Origin: Halomonas elongata
GTDB taxonomy: Bacteria; Pseudomonadota; Gammaproteobacteria; Pseudomonadales; Halomonadaceae
Length of the DNA: 64,000 nt
Direction of reading: 5' to 3'
Assembly (NCBI RefSeq): GCF_029081005.1
Contig: NZ_JAJQTQ010000002.1
Location: 219,897 to 283,896, forward strand
The notes below the pieces were generated by a model, which saw only the letters and a list, made by a program, of their open reading frames with translations, ran no database searches and was not told the origin of the DNA. How positions within the stretch are numbered: position 1 is the stretch's first letter; each line of letters begins with the position of its first letter. Both the position numbers and the translations under genes were made by a program. This document shows, in pieces, positions 47,304 to 57,482 of this stretch.

Positions 47304-47852
47304 TTATGGCTCCTGGGTGCCTTTGAATACCGTCCTTAAATCCTCCATAAGTTGTTGTGCTGCAATCAGAAGAACGATGATGGCAGACAGTGGGATAATG
47401 GATTTTATAGGGTAGATGGGAATCGGGATTGCTGTGGGGGTGGTCTGGTTGAACTTGTAAGACATGACCGCTGCATCTATTCCCTTCCAGATGAGGACGC
47501 CCAGGAAAGCGAAGGTGAGAATGGATGTCAGAATGTCACAAAGGGCCTTTATTCTAGGTGGGAAGTTGGCGTAGAAGAGATCGAGCTTGATAAATGAACC
47601 ATGTTTCAGGGCGTAGCCCCCACCCGCACAGGCAAGGAGCACCATGGCGGCCTGGATGGTAGGGGCTATCCACTGTGACGCTGAATTCAGGGCATATCTC
47701 AGGAAGACATCGGTGACACCAAATACCATGCAGTAGAGGATCAGTATGGAGCCGATAACCCCCATGGTTTCGGCCGCTCGGTGAGTCATCTTGTCGAGAA
47801 GAGTAATTAACACTTTTCCTGCTCCTCTTTCTATTTGTATTTGGTCGGCCAT
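47304..47852 (-). CDS. TRAP transporter small permease (DctQ type)
   Basis: A 182-residue four-helix protein. MGVIGSILILYCMVFGVTDVFLRY (in two runs, about 30-53) is the typical DctQ opening and a FIKLDLFYANFPPR loop is conserved. It is first in a small subunit - binding protein - large permease order. Its base composition is clearly less GC-rich than the rest of the operon, like the DNA upstream. No good ribosome site precedes ATG 47852; ATG at residue 22 is an alternative. Confidence 0.85.
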   Translation of the reverse strand: MADQIQIERGAGKVLITLLDKMTHRAAETMGVIGSILILYCMVFGVTDVFLRYALNSASQWIAPTIQAAMVLLACAGGGYALKHGSFIKLDLFYANFPPRIKALCDILTSILTFAFLGVLIWKGIDAAVMSYKFNQTTPTAIPIPIYPIKSIIPLSAIIVLLIAAQQLMEDLRTVFKGTQEP

Positions 47853-49220
47853 AGCCCAAGATTTCGTGGCTGGTTCCGCTATTGTATCGCAGTTTCCAAC
47901 ATGCCTTGAGTACAGCCTAGGATCGGTTGATCCGGGAGGGATAGTGCCAGTTGGCGGTATTCAATGGCACCAGGCGAGGTGAGCCGTATGGGCGTTCGCA
48001 GATCCCGTTGGTCTGGCTCAGGCGTATCTTCACAGTATGGACCATTTCGATCCTGCGCGATGGTCGAAGCGGGTATAGTCCACCGCCACTTGCCTTGGCA
48101 GGACCTGCCCGCTGTATTCCACACCGACACTCCTCCGAGAAAAGGGTGACGCGGATGGCTCGCATCCTGCGCCCCTGATTGTTCGTATGCCAGATGAAAT
48201 TATTTGCCCGGCCAACTCGTATCATGTCGAGTCTAGCGAAGAGGTTCCTGATTCGTTTGATTTTTCTCTGGTAATATTTGTAAATATTATTTATGGAGGG
48301 ATCTCATTATGGGTAATGCTGCCTGGGTTATTCCGTGAATTAAAGAGGTGTTTCTCGTGCTGTGCATGATTTAGATGTCTCGAGACATAAGTCGTTCGGA
48401 GATCCTGTTACGATATTTGTGTTGTTAAATTTTGGGGCGGGAGAGGGCTTTTGCATAAGAGCTATCCTTCCCCCCCTAGTGAGCCGATGGAATGACGTAG
48501 TTGTGGTGCATGGATGGAAGGAATGGATTGCATATGATCGGCCTGGTCGAAGATTGGGCTGAAATAGCGACCACTCCTTGAATGAATTATTCGTTATCGA
48601 TGCACAGCCTGTCTTTGGCGATTTGGCCAGAAGAGATGTAGAAGTGAGCATATGCGGAGCATGGACCTCTGCGTCAAGTTTGTTATTAACCCAGCAAGAT
48701 TTCAGGTCGGGGAAATCGTGGCGCAGGGGAGTACCGCCGACGGACGACAGGCTGGTGAAAAGTCGCCCCACGCCAACATGTTTCCATAGTCTGCGCCAGC
48801 GCGGAGTGGTCGAACATCGAAGAGATCAGGATAATCGATTTTATTTCCAGGTTAATAGTAAGGGGGCTACGTCGCTGAGAGGGGGCTAGGGACGATTCAC
48901 TTATGCCGGCGATTGTGCCCGGTAACACCAATGCCCCCACCATCATGATTGCCGAGAAAGCTGCCGATATGATCAAGGCAACTTACGCATCGCATGAGCG
49001 TGCTTCTTGGTAGTGGGAACGGCTGGTCTCAAGGCTATCAGGAAACTGGCCCTAATCTCTCTTGTAGAACCCAGGCAGCATGGCATTCGTGACGGCGGTA
49101 CTGTTCGTAATTGACGCCACGCCGAGCTTACCTCTCATGAGTTCATTTTCTCATCCATAAGGGGCGGTCCGTATCGGTGAACGTGCGGAAGGGACGTCCC
49201 GTGACTTGCAAGGTGGTGAT
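47853..49220. other. 1.37-kb gene-free, A/T-richer stretch
   Basis: No reading frame here has the codon use or similarity of a gene. Composition falls sharply between about 48170 and 48700 (for example 48270-48310). A 36-codon open stretch at 48903-49013 has gene-like codon use but no recognisable family. The region must hold the promoters of the TRAP operon and of the YeiH-type gene. It may be decayed acquired DNA. Confidence 0.6.
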
Positions 49221-50288
49221 ATGACACGTCGAGACCATGAAGGCAAGGCTCATATGTCGCCTTCCGAGGATCGACAGCGAGTCTTGGCTCGCAACCTGGA
49301 TTCTCTTCGGAACATCATGCCGGGATTGATGATCTGTATCACCATTGCCCTGGCGACGACCTTCATTGCGGACCATTATGGCGGTCCCACTCTGCTGTAT
49401 GCCTTGCTGTTTGGCATGACGTTGCACTTCCTTTCCGAAGAAGGACGGTGCCTGGAGGGTGTCGAATTTGCTGCGAAGCGGGTGCTTAGAATCGGTGTCG
49501 CCCTGCTGGGTGTGCGAATTACCTTCGAGCAGGTTGCCGAGCTTGGTATCGGCCCGGTGCTGACCGTGGTGAGTGGCGTCGTGTTGACCATTTTCATCGG
49601 AGCGGTGCTATCTCGCTTGCTGGGTCTGGACAAGGACATGGGTCTGTTGACGGGAGGGTCGGTAGCGATCTGCGGGGCTTCGGCAGCGCTGGCGCTATCG
49701 GCAGTGATGCCGCGTCACGAGACTCACGAACGCAATGTGATCATGACAGTGGTCGGTGTAACGACGCTGTCTACCATGGCGATGGTTCTCTATCCACTGC
49801 TTGTGGGCCTTCTGGGACTGAGCGATACCGACGCGGGCATTTTCCTTGGTGGTACCATCCATGATGTGGCACAGGTCGTGGGCGCCGGTTATATGATTTC
49901 CGAGGGGACGGGCGATGTCTCTACTTTCGTTAAGTTGTTGCGGGTCGCGATGCTCGTGCCTGCCGTGATGGTCTTCATGTTCCTGTTTCGACGTCACCGC
50001 CATGAAGAAGGCAGTGGCAAGGTGCCGATGTTGCCAGGCTTCCTGATGGCCTTCGTCGGCCTGGTGATCATCAACAGCCTTGGCTGGATCCCACCGACGA
50101 TCACCGAGGGGTTTACCGATCTTTCACGCTGGTGCCTGGTAACGGCGATTGCCGCTCTCGGGATCAAGACATCGTTCCAGAAGCTGGCGGTGGTCGGCTG
50201 GCGACCGGTGATATTGATGATGACGGAGACGCTGTTCCTTCTGTTGGTCGTCCTGGCCTTTATCCATTTCGATTTGTCCAGCCTGTGA
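49221..50288 (+). CDS. YeiH-family putative sulfate/sulfite exporter
   Basis: A 355-residue membrane protein of the PF03601 (YeiH/UPF0324) family with about ten helices. FGMTLHFLSEEGRCLEGVEFAAKRVLRIGVALLG (several runs, about 61-94), the SVAICGASAALALSAVMP segment and GGTIHDVAQVVGAGYM (about 211-226) are the family landmarks. Members near Xsc genes are thought to export sulfate or sulfite. AAGGTGG before ATG 49221 decides the start. Adjacent to the sulfonate cluster, it completes the removal of oxidised sulfur. Confidence 0.88.
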   Translation: MTRRDHEGKAHMSPSEDRQRVLARNLDSLRNIMPGLMICITIALATTFIADHYGGPTLLYALLFGMTLHFLSEEGRCLEGVEFAAKRVLRIGVALLGVRITFEQVAELGIGPVLTVVSGVVLTIFIGAVLSRLLGLDKDMGLLTGGSVAICGASAALALSAVMPRHETHERNVIMTVVGVTTLSTMAMVLYPLLVGLLGLSDTDAGIFLGGTIHDVAQVVGAGYMISEGTGDVSTFVKLLRVAMLVPAVMVFMFLFRRHRHEEGSGKVPMLPGFLMAFVGLVIINSLGWIPPTITEGFTDLSRWCLVTAIAALGIKTSFQKLAVVGWRPVILMMTETLFLLLVVLAFIHFDLSSL

Positions 50289-50315
50289 GGATGCCTGCGG
50301 ATCTCAGAGTCGTGC

Positions 50316-50347
50316 CCCCGCCATCCTGAATCGCTCGGAGGGCGGGG
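50316..50347. terminator. hairpin between the YeiH-type and NhaC genes
   Basis: CCCCGCC (50316-50322) pairs with GGCGGGG (50341-50347) around an 18-nt loop, between convergent stop codons at 50288 and 50367. Weak, with a long loop and no T tract. Confidence 0.4.
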
Positions 50348-50366
50348 AGCAGTAATGTGAATCCCG

Positions 50367-51785
50367 TTATCCCACGTCGATCCACCAGTAACCGGCTATC
50401 AGGTAAGCGGCCAGGGCGACCGCCGCAACGGCGAGGGCGAAGGGGATCTGGGTCTTGACGTGATCGATATGGTCGGAGGCTGCGCCGGTCGAGGCGAGCA
50501 CCGAGGTGTCCGAGAGGGGCGAACAATGGTCGCCGAAGACACCGCCGCCCGCGACTGCGGCGACCGTAGCGTAGACCAGAGGTGTGATGACGTCGCCGGT
50601 GAAATTGAAGGCCACGGGAACCGACAGTGGCATCATGATGGCGAATGTCCCCCAGGATGTCCCCGTCGAGAAGGCGATCACGGCCGCGATCATGAAGGTC
50701 ATGGCGGGGAGTAGCGCCGGTGTCAGCCAGCCCTGGGTGACCTCGACGATGTAGTCGGCTGTTCCCATGTTCTTGGATAACTGGTTGAGCGAATAGGCCA
50801 GCGCCAGAATGATGATGGCCGGCATGACACCTTTCATGCCGGCAGTCGCGGTTTTCATGATGTCATTGAAGGGAATGCCCTGGAGCCTCATGACGATGCC
50901 GAGGAAGACGGCGGCCGTCAGGAAGGCTTCCATGGTCTTGGCGGAATCCAGCACGATGAAGGTGCCGATCGCCACACTGATCACGATCAATACCGGCATG
51001 ATGAAATTGAGCAGCAAAGAGGTGCGCGCCGCTGGGTAGGGAGCGATGTCGGTCAACTCTTCTCCTAACAGCGGGTCGGCGCCATCGCGCAGTACCTTGC
51101 CTTCTTCCCGGGCGCGTCTTTCCGCCTTCTTCATCGGGCCGAACAGCGGGATGATGCCGACGATCACCAGCCCCACCGTGGCGACCGATAGCCAGGCATA
51201 GAGATTGAACGGGATGGCATGCACGAAAACGGACATGGCCTGTCCCGCGTCTTCTATCGGCCCCATGCCGATCAACAAGCCGGCGATGAAGACGGCCCAA
51301 CCGGTGATCGGCATCAGGACACTGACCGGTGCTGAAGTGGAGTCGGCGATATAGGCAAGTTTCTCTCTGGAAACCCTGTATCGGTCGGTCAAGCCTCGCA
51401 TGGTGCTGCCGACGAACAGCGGGCTGAAATAGTCGCTGAAGAAGACGAACATGCCCATCACCCAGCCGACGAGCTGCACCTTGACGCGCGACAGGGCGCG
51501 TTTTTCTACCCAGGCCGTAAAGTTCTGGATGGCGCCGGTTCGCTGGAAGAAGGCGATGACGGTGCCGATAAAGAGCTCCAGCAGCAGAATCCACGAGAAG
51601 CTGGTTGTGCCCAGTGTTTCCTTCAACAGATTGGGAAAGCCCATTGGTCCCTCGCCCATGGTCATGACGCCGACGAAGCAGGCGACGGCCAGGGAAAAGA
51701 CCGTATTGCGGGTGATGAAGGCGAGAATGATGGCCAGTGTGGCCGGCAGCACCGATAGAAGACCGAGATGGGTCGTTGCGTCCAT
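50367..51785 (-). CDS. Na+/H+ antiporter NhaC-family protein
   Basis: A 472-residue membrane protein with about twelve helices. FFSDYFSPLFVGSTMRGLTDRYRVSREKLAY (two runs, about 115-145), STSAPVSVLMPITGWAVF and the C-terminal GGGVFGDHCSPLSDTSVLAS (about 419-438) are NhaC-family motifs; homologues exchange Na+ for H+ or for amino acids. Adjacent to an FAD amine oxidase, a substrate-exchange role is as likely as pH control. Confidence 0.88.
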   Translation of the reverse strand: MDATTHLGLLSVLPATLAIILAFITRNTVFSLAVACFVGVMTMGEGPMGFPNLLKETLGTTSFSWILLLELFIGTVIAFFQRTGAIQNFTAWVEKRALSRVKVQLVGWVMGMFVFFSDYFSPLFVGSTMRGLTDRYRVSREKLAYIADSTSAPVSVLMPITGWAVFIAGLLIGMGPIEDAGQAMSVFVHAIPFNLYAWLSVATVGLVIVGIIPLFGPMKKAERRAREEGKVLRDGADPLLGEELTDIAPYPAARTSLLLNFIMPVLIVISVAIGTFIVLDSAKTMEAFLTAAVFLGIVMRLQGIPFNDIMKTATAGMKGVMPAIIILALAYSLNQLSKNMGTADYIVEVTQGWLTPALLPAMTFMIAAVIAFSTGTSWGTFAIMMPLSVPVAFNFTGDVITPLVYATVAAVAGGGVFGDHCSPLSDTSVLASTGAASDHIDHVKTQIPFALAVAAVALAAYLIAGYWWIDVG

Positions 51786-51831
51786 GTCTACCTCATTTGT
51801 TGTTGTGCCTCGGGGGCGGGGATGAATCGGG

Positions 51832-53121
51832 TCAGGTTTCCTGGCCGGCGCGCCGTTGTTCCAGTGTGGAGATCAGCTGAAAGCCCGTGCGGCGCAGCGG
51901 TTCCGGGGGCATCCAGTTGGCCTTGCCGAAGAGGTGTTGAATGGGTTCCACGGTCTGCCCCAGGGCATGACGCGCCAGGGCATCACCGAGGAAGCTGCCC
52001 TTGACGATGCCGCCACCATTGCAGCCTGCCGAGACGTGCAGTCCGGGTTGGATCGTGCCCCAGAGCGGGGCACCGTTATGGGTCAATCCGGTCGTGCCGC
52101 CCCAGACATGTTCCAGGCCGATGCCGGTCAGCGAGGGGTAGCGTCGGATCAGGCTGTCGGCAAGAGAAGCCTCGATGGTGGCGTTGTCCGCCTCGCGTTC
52201 GTAGCTGTAACGGGAACGGATCATCAGGCGCCCATCCGGCGTCGTGCGCAATGTGCACCCCAGCCGATGGGCGGGTAACAGGCCCCAGTCGTCGAGCATG
52301 AGCCGGGCGCGAAGCGCATCGGGCAGTACGGGCGTGACGGCGGCGTAGGTATAGATGGCCGTCAAGCGTGATGCATCGGCTCCCAGGGCACGAGAGTAGG
52401 CGTTGTTGGCCAGGATGACCTGACGAGCACGAATCTCGGCATCCGGTGTGTTGACTCGCCAGCCGTCGAATTCGGCATGCACCGATACGGCCGGACTGTG
52501 TTCATGTAGTGATACCGAGGCGGGCAGAGCGTCGGCCAGCCCGCGAATCAGGGCGGCGGGGTTGACCAGGTAACAATCCGGAGAATGAAGGCCGGCTTCA
52601 TAATAATCGGTACCGATGCGCGTCTCGAGCTCGGACCGACTCAGCCGTTCGTAGCGCAGTCCTGCTGCCTCGAGAAAGGTCTGGTAGCGAGACAGGGCCG
52701 CCATGCCGCCGGGCGTGCAAGCGGCACGATAGGTACCGCTGTGTTGCAGCTGGCAATCGATGCCATGATGCTCGACCTGGCGACGCAGCCGGGACATGGT
52801 CTGTCGGCTCAAGGTATTGAGCTTCGACATGCGCTCCAGCTCATCGGTCGAGGCATCGCCTGCCAGTGCGACTTCCAGCATGAATCCGGAGTTTCGCCCT
52901 GGACTGCCTTCTCCAAGCCGCTCGGCATCGAGCACCAGCACACGATCATCCGGACGGTCCTCTGCCCAGGCTCTGGCAGCAGCCAGGCCGGTATACCCGG
53001 CACCGACGACGATCAGCTCGGCGGTCATGGAGCCCTTCGCCGGCGGGCTGGATTCACGAGCGGGCAGCCAGGCATTCCAGCCGCATGGGCGTTGGTGTGA
53101 AGGGGCGATGGGATACGTCAT
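51832..53121 (-). CDS. FAD-dependent amine oxidoreductase (DadA/PuuB-like)
   Basis: About 429 residues. The FAD motif ELIVVGAGYTGLAAARAW is at about 35-52, the flavin-loop RLGEGSPGRNSGFMLEVALA at about 68-87, and the C-terminal VWGGTTGLTHNGAPLWG and HVSAGCNGGGIVKGS segments close the cofactor site. ATG 53121 is preferred because MTYPIAPSHQRPCGWNAWL fits related oxidases and clears the upstream IclR stop by 7 bp; earlier ATGs lie inside that gene. Substrate unknown; probably an amine or amino acid taken up by the NhaC-type carrier. Confidence 0.82.
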   Translation of the reverse strand: MTYPIAPSHQRPCGWNAWLPARESSPPAKGSMTAELIVVGAGYTGLAAARAWAEDRPDDRVLVLDAERLGEGSPGRNSGFMLEVALAGDASTDELERMSKLNTLSRQTMSRLRRQVEHHGIDCQLQHSGTYRAACTPGGMAALSRYQTFLEAAGLRYERLSRSELETRIGTDYYEAGLHSPDCYLVNPAALIRGLADALPASVSLHEHSPAVSVHAEFDGWRVNTPDAEIRARQVILANNAYSRALGADASRLTAIYTYAAVTPVLPDALRARLMLDDWGLLPAHRLGCTLRTTPDGRLMIRSRYSYEREADNATIEASLADSLIRRYPSLTGIGLEHVWGGTTGLTHNGAPLWGTIQPGLHVSAGCNGGGIVKGSFLGDALARHALGQTVEPIQHLFGKANWMPPEPLRRTGFQLISTLEQRRAGQET

Positions 53122-53128
53122 GTCATGG

Positions 53129-53926
53129 TCACTCGACATACAGAAGGCCGGAGGCTTGTTGTACGAGCCCACGGACTTCGTCTTGCATGCCCTGCAGGAC
53201 GTTGCGTCGATGGGCCTCGGTCATGCGTGATTTGAGCATCGAGCAACTCAGAGCCCCGAGTGGATGACCGCTGTGATCGAGAACAGGGACCGCCAGTCCG
53301 GTGTACTCGGGGAGCTGGGAGCCTTCGACGCCGCGTGCGTAGCCGACGCGTCGGGAGCGCTCGATCTCGACGCGGACGTCATCCAGCGAGATCCGATAGT
53401 CTTGCTCGAGGCGCTCGGCATTGCGTCGAAGAATGGAGGCACCTTCCTGGTCGTCCAGGTGAGCGAGTAGTGCAATGGATGCCTGCCCCACGCCCAGAGG
53501 AACCCGACCGCCCGTGGCACGGACGAAACTGCCGACGGGATATTCGCCGTTCTGGACTTCCAGGCAGACGGCATTTACCCCATCGGGGGCGAAGAGGTAG
53601 AAACTGTCGCCGAATTGCTGTGCCAGGGAGAGCAGGCGAGGGCGTGTCAGATCCCGCAGGCCGGCTCCGTTGCCGGCTTGCGAGCCCAGCACGAGGAGCT
53701 CATAGCCAAGCAGGTAGCGTCCCCTGATCGGCGCGGGCCGCAAGAATCCTTGCTCCTTGAGGCCCTTCAGCAGGCGATAGATGGTGGGGCGGCTGAGCGC
53801 CAGGCCATCCAGGTAGTCATCGATGCTCGCTCCCCTTTGCCCCTGCACGGCGGTGATCTGCAGCACCTGCATGGCATGCGTCAAGGTCGAGGGCGCCTGT
53901 CCCTTCGGAGCGTTTCGGGTCGTCAT
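53129..53926 (-). CDS. IclR-family regulator of the oxidase/antiporter genes
   Basis: A 265-residue IclR-type regulator with an N-terminal winged helix (about 15-75, SIDDYLDGLALSRPTIYRLLKG in two runs) and an effector domain including GGRVPLGVGQASIALLAH (about 138-155). It is transcribed with the oxidase just downstream. The upstream 53927-54050 interval must hold its promoter; no palindrome like the xsc 37-bp element was seen there. Confidence 0.88.
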   Translation of the reverse strand: MTTRNAPKGQAPSTLTHAMQVLQITAVQGQRGASIDDYLDGLALSRPTIYRLLKGLKEQGFLRPAPIRGRYLLGYELLVLGSQAGNGAGLRDLTRPRLLSLAQQFGDSFYLFAPDGVNAVCLEVQNGEYPVGSFVRATGGRVPLGVGQASIALLAHLDDQEGASILRRNAERLEQDYRISLDDVRVEIERSRRVGYARGVEGSQLPEYTGLAVPVLDHSGHPLGALSCSMLKSRMTEAHRRNVLQGMQDEVRGLVQQASGLLYVE

Positions 53927-54053
53927 GGTCGAGCCATCGTCTCTTGCTGAATCCGTCTTCAGGGTAGCGAGATAAAACCATGAGTTCGTCTCGTATTGTG
54001 AGATCTTCTTCGGGGCGAATAAAAAAAGCTTGCCGGGATACTATCGACACGAA

Positions 54054-54087
54054 AACGCCCTATCGCCACTGGTGGCGATAGGGCGTT
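54054..54087 (-). terminator. terminator of thiC
   Basis: A perfect 15-bp stem: AACGCCCTATCGCCA (54054-54068) with its complement at 54073-54087, loop CTGG. On the minus strand it ends in GTTTTC. It lies 36 nt after the thiC stop. Confidence 0.85.
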
Positions 54088-54123
54088 GTTGCAGGGCCTG
54101 CAAACCAGGCGTGTCGCTTGCCC

Positions 54124-56246
<2,123 letters not shown>

Positions 56247-56551
56247 GTGGTCGAGCGATGGCAGAGCATCGCCGGGTCGACATGCCGATCTGACCAGGAG
56301 CGGCATGCGGATATATCGATGGGTGGAGCCAAAGCGAGCCGAGCGTCGGGGGCAAGGCGGAGCGAGGGTCTTTTGCCATGGGTGAGGCGATCCTCGCCGA
56401 ACGGGCTGGCCATGGATGGCCAGCACTGGTCCTGCAAACGGAGCAGGATGCGAGAGTGCCGCAGGGCAAAAGTAGCGCCCATGGAAGGGTTCACAGCGCC
56501 CTCGCAGAGGCTTGTCGCCGGGAAAGCTTGGCTCTGGCGCGGGAAACATTC
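56247..56551. other. gene-free gap between tenA and the thiC riboswitch
   Basis: About 300 bp without a supported gene. The minus strand must hold the thiC promoter; no convincing -35/-10 pair was picked out. Open frames here are short and have no family similarity. Confidence 0.5.
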
Positions 56552-57220
56552 TCAGTCCGTGCGATCCAGCCCCATCTGCCAGAAGTCGATCTCCAGTCGG
56601 GTGGCGTCGCGGAAGATGGTGGCCAGGCGCGCGAAGCGCTCCGGCGTGACTTCCGCCAGCCGGGCATCCAGCCAGGCGACTTCATCCCGCATGGCGCCCT
56701 GGAAGTCGTCGCTTTCGTACATGGCGATCCAGGCGTCGAACGGGTTCTCGTTGCCTCGCACGGTGTCCGGGCGAGCGTTCAGCCAGTTAGCGATCTCGCC
56801 ATAACCCACCAGACAGGGAGCGAGCGCAACGTGGAGGTCGAGCAGGTCGCCGCGACTGCCGGTGTCCAGTACGTAGCGGGTGTAGGCCAGGGTAGCGCGG
56901 GATTCGGGCAGCCTGGCCAGGTCATCTTCGGAGATGCCCCAGTCGCGGCAGAACCCCACATGCAGGCTTAGCTCCACGTCGAGAATCGTCTTGAGTCCTT
57001 CGAAGGCGTGGCGCAGCTCGGCCAGGTCGTGACTCTTGTAGGCGGCCAGGGCATAGGCTCTCGAGAAGTGGATCAGGAACAGGTAGTCCTGCTGCAGGTA
57101 GTGGCGAAAGGCCGCCGGGTCGAGGGTGCCATTGCCGAGGGAACGGACGAAGTCGTGCTCGATATAGGCGCGCCAGTCCTGCTGGCAGGCGTCGGTCAGG
57201 TCGCTGAAACGATAACCCAT
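56552..57220 (-). CDS. tenA: TenA-family thiaminase II / aminopyrimidine aminohydrolase
   Basis: A 222-residue all-helical TenA protein. The catalytic Cys is in ALAPCLVGYGEIA (about 133-145), which makes it a TenA_C rather than TenA_E member; AFRHYLQQDYLFLIHFSRAY (about 38-57) is conserved. It salvages the thiamine pyrimidine from breakdown products. The first of two adjacent ATGs (57223) lies only 2 nt after GGAG, so the second (57220) is favoured. A TPP riboswitch precedes it. Confidence 0.93.
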   Translation of the reverse strand: MGYRFSDLTDACQQDWRAYIEHDFVRSLGNGTLDPAAFRHYLQQDYLFLIHFSRAYALAAYKSHDLAELRHAFEGLKTILDVELSLHVGFCRDWGISEDDLARLPESRATLAYTRYVLDTGSRGDLLDLHVALAPCLVGYGEIANWLNARPDTVRGNENPFDAWIAMYESDDFQGAMRDEVAWLDARLAEVTPERFARLATIFRDATRLEIDFWQMGLDRTD

Positions 57221-57308
57221 CATGTCTCCGGTGTTCGGGATCCGGATGGCGGGCGAAGCGAAACGAGGAGGGAGGACGGTCGGAATAAGAGGTGCCGAGT
57301 CCACCGCC

Positions 57309-57436
57309 TGATTCCCTACGCCGGTTCACGTGCGCGTGATGTCGCACCTACCCGGATCAGGTTCCACGGGATCAACGCTGTGTTCGTCACGAACGCGCGT
57401 CATCTCAGCCGGCTCAACCGGCACCCCGTCAAGCGA
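57309..57436 (-). ncRNA. TPP riboswitch of tenA
   Basis: The minus strand shows the THI-box order: TTGACGGGGTGCCGG (from about 57433), GGCTGAGATGA, GATCCCGTGGAACCTGATC, and GGCGTAGGGAATCAG (near 57311-57325). In the leader, TCCGG (57242-57246 on the minus strand) can pair with CCGGA (57227-57231), which overlaps the ribosome site of tenA, so translational control is likely. Confidence 0.92.
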
Positions 57437-57482
57437 GTGGCCCCAGTCTAGCAGCCTGCCCGGCAAAGAAAAGCCCCTGTCG

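Noticed and set aside
48903..49013. 36-codon open stretch with gene-like codon use
   Set aside because: Too short, no recognisable family, no ribosome site; at most a remnant, so noted only within the gap entry.
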